Assembly: GCA_041662605.1 (NCBI GenBank)
Contig: JBAZSD010000008.1
Span: forward strand, 62,001 to 126,000
DNA from: Desulfomonilaceae bacterium
GTDB lineage: Bacteria > Desulfobacterota > Desulfomonilia > Desulfomonilales > Desulfomonilaceae
Direction: 5' to 3'
Length of the DNA: 64,000 nucleotides
The notes under the pieces were generated by a model that saw only the letters and a list, made by a program, of their open reading frames with translations, was not told where the DNA came from and did no database searches. A program made the position numbers and the translations under genes. Shown in pieces: positions 9,012 through 18,216 of this stretch. The first letter of the stretch is position 1. Each line of letters starts with the position of its first letter.

Positions 9012-10754
9012 TTGAACAACTCTACAAAAAACCTGTTCTTCTTTTTGCTGGCTGTCGTAAGCGCCGCAAGCGTTTTCTGTATTGGAAACTTCGATATTTT
9101 TTCGAACCATTACATAATCAACGATGATGTGCGTCAGCAGATTTTCTGGATGGAGCGATGGCGTGATCCCGGATTGTTTCAAAATGATTTCTTGACCCGT
9201 TATGCAGAGACATATGTCCCTGCCGGCGTAAAATTGATCTACCGAATGGCCTCGTTTTGGTTCGAACCAGTAGTTTTCTCCAATATTTTGACTGCAATAT
9301 TGTTTGTACTTACGGCGGGGCTCTGGTTCGCGTGGGGACGCTGCTTCGGGGATGATCTTACGGCCTTTTTGGTGGTGGTGGTATTTTTGCTGTTTTCAGG
9401 ATTTGAAGCCCAAATAGCCGGAGGCTTATCCCGCGGGTTTGTCTTTCCGCTGTTGATCGCATACTGTCTGTGTATTTCCCAGGGCAAGTTGTTCCTTGCG
9501 AGTGTTGTTCTTCTAATCCAGTCCTTATTTAATCCCTATGTCTTTCTGTTATGTCTGTTCTCTCATGCGTTGGTTACTGCCATCAGGTTTGGGCCGGAGC
9601 TTCCGCCAAGTGGTTACCAAATCCTGGATAAGATGCTTGCTTTTATTTTTCAATCAAGATTTGTAGCTTTTTTCAATTTTGGAGACGACTCAAGTGGAGG
9701 AGTAAATCCCTCAGGAGAATCGAAAAGAAGCGTATTCAAGATTTTTAAAACAATTTTGATCGTTAACATTCCGGTAATAATTGGCCTGATCTATACACTA
9801 TTCAATGTCATCGGGTATCAATCAAGTGTCGGCCACTTAATAAGCTGGAAAGAAATGATAGGTAAGAGCGAATATACTGAATTCGGGCGTTACCAGTTAT
9901 TTCCTGTTCCATCATTCCTTTATGAGCTTGTGAGGCCATGGATATTCAATTTGTCCTTTCCCTATTGGGGGCCTATCGCAGGCTGGCTCATGGCGCTGGC
10001 GACAGTGGGTGTGTTTTTTTATGCTGCCCGCAATTATAAACCGGTTATAAAATGGAAAGGTTTGAGGGGACTTTTTTTGATCTTGCCCGCTTCACTTTTC
10101 CTCTATATCCTTGCACGCTTGTTTCTCGTGAAGCTTTTCGTGCCACGAAGATACATTTATTACACTTTGAGTCTGATTTATTGCATCGGTTTCGCTGTCG
10201 CTCTCCGGATCGTTTTGGACGGAATACGATCAAGAAGGATCAAGCTTTTCTGTATCATTTCAGCCTTGTTGGCTTTTGCCTGCATAAAAGGTCGACACGT
10301 CGAATTTATAGATTTTTCCGAACACCACAACCTGTATAAATTCTTTGGGACCACAGCCAAGAATAGCCTTGTCGCCGGCTGGCCGGAGCTAATGGATAAT
10401 GTCACAACATTCGGAAGACGTCCGGTTTTTGTCAATTACGAGCTTTCGCACACATGGGTTGAGCCGTACTGGAGCGAGGTGAAAAAACGGACTTTTGATT
10501 TATTTAGAGCCTATTACTCTTCAAGTCCCGACGAAATAAAACGATTCTTCAAAACCAACCATATAAGATACTTTGTCGTGCGTTCAGAAGATTTTGAACG
10601 CAGCAGGTTTAATAATTCCCCGCCTTATTTTGAACCATTCAATGGATACATCTGGTATCTGATGAATTCGAGTCCGCACTTTGCAATTCTTGACAAATCG
10701 GTTTTCCCACCTGTTTTCGAAGAAAATGGGATTAGAGTATTACAGTTCGAATAA
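9012..10754 (+). CDS. Polytopic membrane protein, possible GT-C-like glycosyltransferase
   Basis: The 580-residue protein starts with a TTG 8 bases after glgP. It has about ten to twelve hydrophobic segments spread over residues 8-430 and a soluble C-terminal domain of about 140 residues. An acidic pair in the first extracytoplasmic loop (INDDVRQQ) is where GT-C lipid-linked glycosyltransferases carry their catalytic acid, and the overall layout (many helices then a periplasmic domain) fits that fold. I see no family-specific signature beyond this, so glycosyl transfer is only a suggestion. Close spacing with glgP gives no clear pathway link. Confidence 0.6.
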   Translation: MNNSTKNLFFFLLAVVSAASVFCIGNFDIFSNHYIINDDVRQQIFWMERWRDPGLFQNDFLTRYAETYVPAGVKLIYRMASFWFEPVVFSNILTAILFVLTAGLWFAWGRCFGDDLTAFLVVVVFLLFSGFEAQIAGGLSRGFVFPLLIAYCLCISQGKLFLASVVLLIQSLFNPYVFLLCLFSHALVTAIRFGPELPPSGYQILDKMLAFIFQSRFVAFFNFGDDSSGGVNPSGESKRSVFKIFKTILIVNIPVIIGLIYTLFNVIGYQSSVGHLISWKEMIGKSEYTEFGRYQLFPVPSFLYELVRPWIFNLSFPYWGPIAGWLMALATVGVFFYAARNYKPVIKWKGLRGLFLILPASLFLYILARLFLVKLFVPRRYIYYTLSLIYCIGFAVALRIVLDGIRSRRIKLFCIISALLAFACIKGRHVEFIDFSEHHNLYKFFGTTAKNSLVAGWPELMDNVTTFGRRPVFVNYELSHTWVEPYWSEVKKRTFDLFRAYYSSSPDEIKRFFKTNHIRYFVVRSEDFERSRFNNSPPYFEPFNGYIWYLMNSSPHFAILDKSVFPPVFEENGIRVLQFE

Positions 10755-10836
10755 GAAATTGTAGAATAAATACTCATTTATTCGGCAGAAGTCCGTAGAG
10801 AGGATTCCAATAAACATTGGAACAAAAACACAGGCC

Positions 10837-12249
10837 ATGACCCAACCTTCAAGACCAAGACTGTTGATCGTCGATGACGAAGCAGACATGCTCAGACTCC
10901 TCAAGCGAACTCTTTCCGAAGATCTCAAATGTGATATCGAAACAGCTCCCAATGCGGCTGAAGCTCTGAGGCTGCTGGAGGGCCCTCCATTCGATGTTGT
11001 CCTTGCGGATATACGGATGCCGGGCATAAATGGTATGGAGCTTCTGGAACGTTCCAAGAGCGATCGTCCTGACCTCACTGTGGTGATGATGACTTCGTAC
11101 GGGAGTATAGACCTGGCAGTCCAGGCCATTAAGAAGGGAGCCTATGATTTCATAGCCAAGCCCTTTGATCACGATAAACTAGTCCTCTTGATGAGAAAAG
11201 CCCTGGAACGCAGCCATCTGGTACGTGAGAACCTGGTCCTGCAACGTCGCATCCGGGAACGGGAAAGTTTCCAGGAGATGATTGGGGCAAGCGCTAGTAT
11301 TCAAAAAGTCTTCGAGACAATTCGGCTAATAGGTAAAGCCGACGTAACCGTGCTGCTGACTGGTGAATCGGGAACAGGGAAAGACATGGCCGCAAGGGCT
11401 ATCCATAAGTACAGCGATCGCAGTTCCCGGCCCTTTGTTGCCGTTAACTGCCCAAATTTACCAGAGAATATTCTTGAGAGTGAGTTGTTCGGTTATCGTA
11501 GGGGCGCATTCACCCACGCGACCCAGGATAAAAAGGGCCTCTTTCTGGAAGCCCAGGGAGGGACAATTTATCTGGACGAAATCGGTGAGATTTCCCCGAC
11601 ACTTCAGACGAAACTTCTCAGGGTTTTGCAGGAGAAAGAGATCCGGCCTTTAGGACAAACCTCCACATTGAAGGTAGATGTGCGGATTATCGCATCCACC
11701 AATCAGTATCTAGAGCGAAGAATAAAAGAAAACCTGTTTAGGGAAGATCTCTTCTATCGTCTGAACGTAGTGTCGCTCCGGTTGCCACCACTCAGAGAGA
11801 GACCCGAGGACATTCCCCTTCTGGCGCAGCATTTTCTTGAACGGTACTGTAATGAGTTCCACAAACCGCTGAAAACTATTTCAACGGGCCTGATGAGCCG
11901 TTTCATGTCGCATTCCTGGAAAGGCAACGTCCGTGAACTGGAAAACGTCGTAAGCCGGTGTGTTCTCCTTGCTCCTGGTGAAGAAGTAAGGCTCGAAGAC
12001 ATCGATTGGTCTTCTTCTCCCGACAAGGATTGCCTGGTTTCGTCTGAAGTGATCGGCCTCACATACAAAGAGGCCAAAACGCGAGTCTTGGAGCAGTTTC
12101 ACCGCGAGTACCTGACAGGATTGCTCTCGCGCCACAACGGAAACGTCACCAGAGCGGCTAGGGATTGCGGACTTGAACGGCAGTCTTTGCAGCAGGTAAT
12201 GAGGCGCTACGGAATGAAAGCCAGAGATTCACAGACCATTGAGGAATAA
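10837..12249 (+). CDS. Sigma-54-dependent response regulator (NtrC family)
   Basis: The 470-residue activator has three parts. The receiver (about 8-120) has D13/D14, phospho-acceptor D58 and K108. The AAA+ domain has Walker A GESGTGKD at 176-183 and Walker B-type GGTIYLDEIGE. A Fis-type helix-turn-helix ends the protein (VTRAARDCGLERQSLQQVM). It should open promoters bound by RNA polymerase with sigma-54. The loop that touches sigma-54, normally GAFTGA, reads GAFTHA here (223-228). It is followed by a membrane-protein gene and a histidine kinase gene, which is the likely partner. A sigma-54 promoter lies 2.4 kb downstream (14678-14693) and is the obvious target. Confidence 0.93.
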   Translation: MTQPSRPRLLIVDDEADMLRLLKRTLSEDLKCDIETAPNAAEALRLLEGPPFDVVLADIRMPGINGMELLERSKSDRPDLTVVMMTSYGSIDLAVQAIKKGAYDFIAKPFDHDKLVLLMRKALERSHLVRENLVLQRRIRERESFQEMIGASASIQKVFETIRLIGKADVTVLLTGESGTGKDMAARAIHKYSDRSSRPFVAVNCPNLPENILESELFGYRRGAFTHATQDKKGLFLEAQGGTIYLDEIGEISPTLQTKLLRVLQEKEIRPLGQTSTLKVDVRIIASTNQYLERRIKENLFREDLFYRLNVVSLRLPPLRERPEDIPLLAQHFLERYCNEFHKPLKTISTGLMSRFMSHSWKGNVRELENVVSRCVLLAPGEEVRLEDIDWSSSPDKDCLVSSEVIGLTYKEAKTRVLEQFHREYLTGLLSRHNGNVTRAARDCGLERQSLQQVMRRYGMKARDSQTIEE

Positions 12250-12300
12250 GCAGGCATTGTGGATAACTCGGCTAGACCTCAATGATTCCTTCGTTGGAAG

Positions 12301-12834
12301 ATGCGCAACATGTTAAACATGACAAGAGCAGATTCATTAAGAAACCAGTGGACGATCCCGGGCTCCTTTGGGAGCGGAGCGATCGCTTTGATCACCGGTT
12401 TTGTGGTTTTTCTGGCTCCGGACACGGCGTGGGCCTTGCAAAGTCACGGTCCACCGGAGGGCCTTTACGCTCACCAAATGGCTCATATTCTGCTCGCCAT
12501 TAGTATGGCGGTCCTGGCATACTGGTTGGAGATCAACAGTTATACAAAGGAGAGAGGTTGGCGACTGATCCAACTATCGTTTCTACTTTTCTTACTGTGG
12601 AACCTTGTGGCATTCTCAGGCCATTTCGTAGAGATAAGGATTACACCTGATTTGATCGAGGGGCAGAGAGGAGGCTGGGATCAGAGAATCATCATAGAAG
12701 GCGATTTTTTAACTTTGGCTTATTATTTCCTGAAGTTAGACCATTTAGTGGCCGTACCGGCGATCTTATGCCTATTCCTTGGTATACGAAACCTTTACAA
12801 ACAGACCTTAATTAAGGTGGTGCGGGACAAATGA
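12301..12834 (+). CDS. Multi-pass membrane protein coupled to a histidine kinase
   Basis: The 177-residue protein has about four hydrophobic segments (roughly 26-45, 60-78, 86-104, 138-165). Several histidines lie in or near them (HQMAHIL, FSGHFVE, LDHLVA). These could bind heme or metal, but that is inference. Its stop overlaps the ATG of the histidine kinase gene by 4 bases, so the two are translationally coupled and this is probably the kinase's membrane sensor partner. No named family was recognised. The start at 12301 lacks a strong ribosome site; a later ATG (codon 4 or 7) is possible. Confidence 0.6.
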   Translation: MRNMLNMTRADSLRNQWTIPGSFGSGAIALITGFVVFLAPDTAWALQSHGPPEGLYAHQMAHILLAISMAVLAYWLEINSYTKERGWRLIQLSFLLFLLWNLVAFSGHFVEIRITPDLIEGQRGGWDQRIIIEGDFLTLAYYFLKLDHLVAVPAILCLFLGIRNLYKQTLIKVVRDK

Positions 12835-14381
12835 CAGGTTACTATTCTTTAGCTCCCGTGTTGTTTTCTGATGTGATCGGCTCGAGCCTGATGATCGTCA
12901 TTTCTTTTGGAGCTGTGTGGTACGCCTCCCGTTTAAAGAAAGCTGAACCATCCAATCTAATGTGGATGTACCTGCTGGTTCTATCGGCTGCGATGGCGGG
13001 ATTTTCCATTTCGCGGTCTGTAGGGCATCTGGTAAAGCATCTTCTATTGTTTACAGGACACTCTTACATCTGGGAATGTTTTCGGCCCTATACCGGAGCG
13101 ATCAATTCCATCGCATTCATTGGGGTTGCCTCTGTAACCTTCTTTTTCCCGAAGGTCCAAAGAATCAACGCTCGGATTCTGAGTGACAAAATGGCCCTGG
13201 AAAAGGCTACCCAGGATATAAAATTGCTTAACCACAACCTGGAGGCGTTGGTGGAAAAACGCACCCGCCAATTAAGCCTTTCTGAGAAAAAATATCGGGG
13301 TATTTTCGAAGGTTCAATGGACATGATTTTTGTCCTCGACGATCAGCTAAGTTTCGAGGACATTAATCCATCAGGTTTGGCTACGTTGGGATACGATTCA
13401 CCAAGTGAGCTTGTCGGGACAGTTTCTTTGGCCGAAATTTTTTTCAACACGTCTGATTACGAGGAGTTTATCCGGGATCTTTCTGTCTCAGGATCTATCA
13501 AGGACAGGGAATGCAGGATCAGAGAAAAGTCTGGGTTAGAGGTTCTAATTCTCCTCAGCGTCACGGGAACCATGAGCGACGCCGTAAAACAAAAGAGTTA
13601 CGTAGGCATCGCCAAAGATGTTACTGCAAGGATACGCATGGAACGTCAACTCCAGCAAGCTGATCGACTCGCTTCTCTTGGTCAAACGGCCGCTGGCGTA
13701 GCCCATGAATTAAACACTCCATTGGGCATAATCCTGGGGTACACCCAGTTGCTTTTAAGAGGTTGCAATGTCCAAGACGGCAGTCATGGAGACCTTGAAA
13801 TCATACAGAAACAAACGAAGAACTGCAAACGCATAGTCCAGGACCTGCTCAAGTTTTCACGGGACTCGCAAACCAAAAAATCATACGTTGATTTGATTGA
13901 GTGCTTCAATGAGGTAATATCACTTCTCGGACATCAGTTTGAAAAGGAAGGCGTCATAGTCAAAACCAGCTTTGAACCCGATCTGCCAAAGATTTTTGCT
14001 GATGGCGAAAAACTTGAACAGGTCCTAGTGAACCTTATGGTAAACGCCAAGCAGGCTATTTCGGGAAATGGAACTATTGCTGTAACCGCCAAGATTGATC
14101 AGGAACATCAGGGCATTTTAATTTCGGTTTCTGACAACGGATGTGGAATGTCCCCCAAAACCGCGGAAAAGATATTTGACCCCTTTTTCACGACTAAGCC
14201 TGTCGGGGTAGGCACGGGATTGGGACTTTCTGTTAGTTATGGCATTGTTCAGGCCCATGGTGGTCGTATCGAAGTTGAAAGCAAAGAAGGCGTCGGGACC
14301 ACCTTCACCGTTTTGCTACCTCTACCCGACGAATCGGAACAAAATGTCGAGGACATGCAGACTCAAGCAGCCAAAGAGTAG
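12831..14381 (+). CDS. Membrane-bound PAS sensor histidine kinase
   Basis: The 516-residue kinase has three hydrophobic segments in the first 110 residues, a coiled linker, a PAS domain (about 155-270), then a HisKA domain with the phospho-acceptor histidine in GVAHELNTPLG near residue 290. The ATPase domain shows an N box (NLMVNAKQAI), G1 (DNGCGM) and G2 (GTGLGLSVSYG). All catalytic boxes are intact. The membrane part carries several histidines (SVGHLVKHLL) that might bind a cofactor. It is coupled to the preceding membrane protein and lies in an operon-like array with the sigma-54 activator at 10837, its probable phosphate receiver. Confidence 0.92.
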   Translation: MTGYYSLAPVLFSDVIGSSLMIVISFGAVWYASRLKKAEPSNLMWMYLLVLSAAMAGFSISRSVGHLVKHLLLFTGHSYIWECFRPYTGAINSIAFIGVASVTFFFPKVQRINARILSDKMALEKATQDIKLLNHNLEALVEKRTRQLSLSEKKYRGIFEGSMDMIFVLDDQLSFEDINPSGLATLGYDSPSELVGTVSLAEIFFNTSDYEEFIRDLSVSGSIKDRECRIREKSGLEVLILLSVTGTMSDAVKQKSYVGIAKDVTARIRMERQLQQADRLASLGQTAAGVAHELNTPLGIILGYTQLLLRGCNVQDGSHGDLEIIQKQTKNCKRIVQDLLKFSRDSQTKKSYVDLIECFNEVISLLGHQFEKEGVIVKTSFEPDLPKIFADGEKLEQVLVNLMVNAKQAISGNGTIAVTAKIDQEHQGILISVSDNGCGMSPKTAEKIFDPFFTTKPVGVGTGLGLSVSYGIVQAHGGRIEVESKEGVGTTFTVLLPLPDESEQNVEDMQTQAAKE

Positions 14382-14446
14382 CTTTCCAGAACATCGCTCC
14401 CGCTCTTTCCCTAATCTCTGTTTCGGATATCTTTTGAAGATCAAAT

Positions 14447-14490
14447 AAGACTGCGTGCAATATGCAGCATTTTTATTGCAGTGCAATCTT
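14447..14490. promoter_or_regulatory. Imperfect inverted repeat: terminator or activator-binding site
   Basis: An imperfect inverted repeat runs from AAGACTGCGTGCAATA to TATTGCAGTGCAATCTT, and its right arm contains the palindrome ATTGCAGTGCAAT. It lies 66 bases after the kinase gene and about 190 bases upstream of the sigma-54 promoter. It may end the kinase operon (an A+T-rich tract follows) or be the upstream site for the sigma-54 activator, where such distances are usual. The sequence does not decide between these. Confidence 0.35.
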
Positions 14491-14677
14491 ATTATATCAC
14501 TATCATACCCGCCCGAATTTATTGTTGTTTATCAGCCAATTCTCCCTCTTTAGGCAGTACTTCTGCTGCTATTGTCACGTTCTGCGGTGTAATTAAAAAT
14601 ATCCTGTTCCTGACCCGAAGTATTTATGTTCTGTAATTTCAATAACAAATCACTTTTCAGTTAACCCCCCATTGTAG

Positions 14678-14693
14678 TGGCATAACAATTGCT
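14678..14693 (+). promoter_or_regulatory. Sigma-54 (-24/-12) promoter
   Basis: TGGCATAACAATTGCT has the required GG and GC dinucleotides exactly ten bases apart and TTGCT at -12. It matches the consensus TGGCACG-N4-TTGCW with two differences in the -24 box. Transcription would start near 14704, 42 bases before the ATG of the receiver protein at 14746, which has GGAGG in front. The nearest activator gene is 10837-12249. It probably drives the regulator and the molybdenum oxidoreductase gene. Confidence 0.7.
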
Positions 14694-14745
14694 CGGTAGG
14701 TAGGAAATTGTTTCAAGATCGATTGACAAACCCGGAGGTCTTTAG

Positions 14746-15138
14746 ATGGCAAACATACTGGTGTTGGACGACGAGCAAGACGCTTGCAACCTTGTGAAAC
14801 GAATCGCAGACGGAATGAAGCACAAGGCCGTCGCTTTTGAGAATGAAGACGAGGCAATCGATTACGCCAAGGCCAACCCTGTGGATCTAGCAATCCTCGA
14901 TCTGAAACTCAAGAAAATGAGTGGGTTGGATGTCTTGGAGAAACTGAAGGAGTCCAATCCTAAAATAAAGGCGCTTTTGCTTACAGGGTATCCAACGGTA
15001 GAAACGGCCAAGAAGGCAGTGGGGCTAGGTATCCACTCATATTTGACCAAGCCTATTGACGTCGATGACCTGGAAAAAGGGATATCGGCAGCCTTGCAAA
15101 AGGGCAGGAAGGGCTCAAAAGAAGAGCTAAATATTTGA
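14746..15138 (+). CDS. Receiver-only response regulator
   Basis: The 130-residue protein is a single CheY-type receiver: D8/D9, phospho-acceptor D52 (LAILDLKL), T80 (LLLTGYP) and K102 (LTKPID). There is no output domain. The ribosome site GGAGG precedes the ATG. The stop lies 31 bases before the molybdenum oxidoreductase gene, so the two are probably one transcript from the sigma-54 promoter just upstream. It may sit in a phosphorelay with the kinases at 12831 and 18217 or report to the enzyme's regulation; the sequence does not show which. Confidence 0.85.
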   Translation: MANILVLDDEQDACNLVKRIADGMKHKAVAFENEDEAIDYAKANPVDLAILDLKLKKMSGLDVLEKLKESNPKIKALLLTGYPTVETAKKAVGLGIHSYLTKPIDVDDLEKGISAALQKGRKGSKEELNI

Positions 15139-15169
15139 CATTCGTTTATTGCTCCAAGGAGGAAAATAT

Positions 15170-18019
15170 ATGGCCAGTGTGGATTTCACCAGAGGGCGGC
15201 GTGTCGTTTATCGCTTCTTGTCCACCCTTTTGCGTGACGAGATCAGCCGGGAAACGTGGGACAAACTGAGATCTCCCCTTTTTATCTCGGCCTTGCAGAG
15301 CGCTTCGGAAAGGCTCACTTCAGCCGATCTGAACTTGGGGTTTTCCCGAATTGCGAGTTTTTTACAATCGACGGACCCTGATGAGGGATACAGTTCCTTG
15401 AGATACGAGTATGCGGACATTTTTTTGAATTGTGGCAACAACCCTACTTTCCCGTATGCATCAGCCGTAGTAGCCCGAGAACCACTCGTGTGCCAGGAGC
15501 CCCTTTTGGAAGCCAGAGAGGCCTACAGGAAAGCAGGGGTTCACAAAGATCCGGCTTTTCTTGATCTGGATGATCACATCGCTGTTGAGTTGGATTTCAT
15601 GGCCTACTTGTGCGATCGGGAGATCGAAGATGGCGGCCAAGAGATCCTCAGTCACCAGCGGGATTTTATCGTCAACCACCTTCAGCCCTGGTCAGTCGAG
15701 TTTTCTGCAGTGCTTGCGCAGAGCGCCCAATCAGATTTCTACCGGGGCCTTGCGGAGATCACACTCGGCTTTCTTTTTCTCGAACGTAAGGCTGTCGTTG
15801 ACCGTGCGGCCGGAAGAATGATCAACGAGGACTACGTGAATTCCTCCAATGCCCTGGCGTCCGTACTGTCCCGACTCGGCTTGCCCGATGAGCCGGAAAC
15901 CATTGCGCCGGGTACTGTGCCTCCTGAACCGGTCAAACTGGTCAACTCGCATTGCTACATATGCGGGTCGCTTTGTGGGGTCACAGCCAAGGTCAAGGAC
16001 GGGATTCTTGAGTCGGTATCGGGCTTGAAAGGAGATCCTAAAAGTGACGGACGTGTTTGTCCCAAAGGCGCTAACGTCGCCGCCAGTTTATACAGCGCCT
16101 ACAGGCTCAAAGCCCCATTGATTAAAGAAAACGGCAGATTCCGGAAAGCGTCCTGGGACGAGGCGCTTGATAAGGTCGTGGGCTATCTAAAATCGACCGA
16201 TCCTCATAAAGTAGCCGTTCACCGAGGCAACGACTGGAACAACTGGCTAACTGATGCGTTTATCGATAATTATGGAGCGCACAAGCATGGCCACCGATGT
16301 ATGTGCGACAATGCGACTCGCATAGCCAATGAACACAACCTTAATGACAAGCGTCCTTGGATCCATTATGGCGATTCCGATTATATTGTTATGTTCGGAA
16401 TTAACGATTTGGCAACCTCCTATGGGCAGAGGAAGACCGCTATGCTAAAAGCCGCCATTAATAGAGGCGCTAAATTGGTGGTCTTTGATCCTCGCCGGTG
16501 TGAAACAGCGGCGGTTGCAACGGAATGGGTACCGGTAATTCCAGCCACAGATGGGGCGGTGGCCGTTGCCATGGCATATGTTATTGTGAAGAATGAACTT
16601 TACAACAAAGAGTTCGTCGAAAATTGGACCTACGGCTTCGAGGCTTACAAGAAAAGACTACTGGGTGAAGAAGACGGAATCGCTCGCACTCCTGAATGGG
16701 CCGAAAAAATCAGCGGTGTCCCGGCTTCCACAATTGAGAGAATAGCTTTGGAGCTTGCAGCGGCGAAGCATCCCGGTGTGATCAGTTGGTGCGGTGTCTC
16801 GCAAAGCCCGAACGCATTCTATGGTGTAATGGCGCTTCAAAGTCTTAATGGCCTTCTGGGCACGTTTGACGCTCCCGGTGGACCGAGTCTTCCCTTCAAG
16901 CGCAAACTTAAAAGCGCCTGGGGTCAGGGACAACAAAAACCGCCAGCCAACAAGCCCGGCAAGATGTTTAATTTCCCGATGTGGGGTGGGTGGGCGTCCA
17001 GCAAATTCATAGAATCGGTTGAATCAGGACAGATCACCGGTATGATAGACTATTATGGAGACCCTGTGCTTTCCTATGGAAACCAGGATGCAACCATCGA
17101 AGCGTTCAAGAAGCTCAACTTCCTTGTAACGATTGACGCCTTTATGTGCAACACCGCCGTGCTCAGTGACGTCGTACTCCCTGAATCTACTTACTCGGAA
17201 CAGAATCAGATGAAAGCTGATTGGCTGTATGACGCATTTATCGCGTATTATGCGGAGGTGGTGAAACCCATGTATGACACCAAACCCACCGCGTGGATTT
17301 TTATAGAATTGGCTAAGCGCATGGGTCTCGAAATGTATTTCCCATGGGTTGACATTGAAGACGCATACAGAAACCAACTGGCTGGAACACCCTGGTCTCT
17401 TGATGAGTTGAAAGAAAAGGGGTTCATTATTACTGACCCGCACGAGTTCTACAAATATAAGAAATGGAACGGCTTAAACCCTCCTGACGGGTATGGATCT
17501 TCCGGAAAGACAAAAACAGGGAAATATAACTTTGTTAACCCCGTGGCCAAAGAAAGCGGGATTGATCCTCTCCCGGATTATAAAGACCCGAAACAGGAAA
17601 TGCCGGAACTGGCGCCAGACGAAGACCATCCGTTGATTCTTGGTTACTTTCGCGTTCTTGAGCACGAACACAGTTCAACGTTCAATAACATTGCATTGAT
17701 GCGTCTTTGCGGAAGGAACCCATTGTGGATAAATGTTCTCGACGCCAGGAAGAGGGGCATTGAGAGCGGAACAACCGTAGAAGTCAATTCACCATTTGGC
17801 AAGTTGCTTATGCCCGCTCACGTAACCTGGTTTATCCGCCAGGGGGTCGTGGGAGCAACCGGTGGGTTCGGCCACTGGAGAGGTTTGGAGGGCGATCCGA
17901 AGTATCCGGGATATGGTGGGGTCAACGTCTCTGGAATCGGACGTCCCAACTCTCCGGAAAAATATGGAGGAACGAATTGCCAAAAATATATCAAGGTCCA
18001 GGTTTCGAAAAAAGTTTGA
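15170..18019 (+). CDS. TorD-type chaperone fused to a molybdopterin oxidoreductase
   Basis: The 949-residue protein has two parts. Residues 1 to about 215 form a TorD/DmsD-like all-helical maturation chaperone with the signature DDHIAVELDFMAYL near 134-147 and RYEYADIFL upstream. From about residue 255 it is a DMSO-reductase-family catalytic subunit. Cys262, 265, 269 and 297 (CxxCxxxC then CPKG) bind a 4Fe-4S cluster, and HGHRCMCDN at about 374-382 offers a cysteine as molybdenum ligand. The C-terminal cofactor-binding domain is present (GGFGHWRGL). The start at 15170 follows AGGAGG at 7 bases; an in-frame start 21 bases upstream is less likely. There is no Tat signal, and fusion at the N-terminus leaves no place for one, so the enzyme should be cytoplasmic. 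The substrate is unknown; polysulfide, thiosulfate or similar sulfur compounds are plausible from the cysteine ligand and the neighbours. Confidence 0.88.
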   Translation: MASVDFTRGRRVVYRFLSTLLRDEISRETWDKLRSPLFISALQSASERLTSADLNLGFSRIASFLQSTDPDEGYSSLRYEYADIFLNCGNNPTFPYASAVVAREPLVCQEPLLEAREAYRKAGVHKDPAFLDLDDHIAVELDFMAYLCDREIEDGGQEILSHQRDFIVNHLQPWSVEFSAVLAQSAQSDFYRGLAEITLGFLFLERKAVVDRAAGRMINEDYVNSSNALASVLSRLGLPDEPETIAPGTVPPEPVKLVNSHCYICGSLCGVTAKVKDGILESVSGLKGDPKSDGRVCPKGANVAASLYSAYRLKAPLIKENGRFRKASWDEALDKVVGYLKSTDPHKVAVHRGNDWNNWLTDAFIDNYGAHKHGHRCMCDNATRIANEHNLNDKRPWIHYGDSDYIVMFGINDLATSYGQRKTAMLKAAINRGAKLVVFDPRRCETAAVATEWVPVIPATDGAVAVAMAYVIVKNELYNKEFVENWTYGFEAYKKRLLGEEDGIARTPEWAEKISGVPASTIERIALELAAAKHPGVISWCGVSQSPNAFYGVMALQSLNGLLGTFDAPGGPSLPFKRKLKSAWGQGQQKPPANKPGKMFNFPMWGGWASSKFIESVESGQITGMIDYYGDPVLSYGNQDATIEAFKKLNFLVTIDAFMCNTAVLSDVVLPESTYSEQNQMKADWLYDAFIAYYAEVVKPMYDTKPTAWIFIELAKRMGLEMYFPWVDIEDAYRNQLAGTPWSLDELKEKGFIITDPHEFYKYKKWNGLNPPDGYGSSGKTKTGKYNFVNPVAKESGIDPLPDYKDPKQEMPELAPDEDHPLILGYFRVLEHEHSSTFNNIALMRLCGRNPLWINVLDARKRGIESGTTVEVNSPFGKLLMPAHVTWFIRQGVVGATGGFGHWRGLEGDPKYPGYGGVNVSGIGRPNSPEKYGGTNCQKYIKVQVSKKV

Positions 18020-18042
18020 ATAGGCGCCTAATATTATAACGG

Positions 18043-18079
18043 GACCCCGCCACCAATCTCCTTACGCTGGTGGGGTCTT
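18043..18079 (+). terminator. Probable terminator after the molybdenum enzyme gene
   Basis: GACCCCGCCACC and GGTGGGGTC can pair across a loop of about 14 bases, with a bulge in the left arm. It starts 23 bases after the stop codon and is followed by a short T-containing run (TTGCTGT), not a full U tract. Confidence 0.45.
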
Positions 18080-18216
18080 GCTGTATACCATTAAACAAAT
18101 ATCATTTCGGAATTAAGATGGGTTTGATCACAGATTTGACAGCCCCATCCAATTCGTAGTGAAAAAACGTCCATCATGCCTGTTCTGAAGAACAAGGAAT
18201 TTTTCTAACGGAAAGT

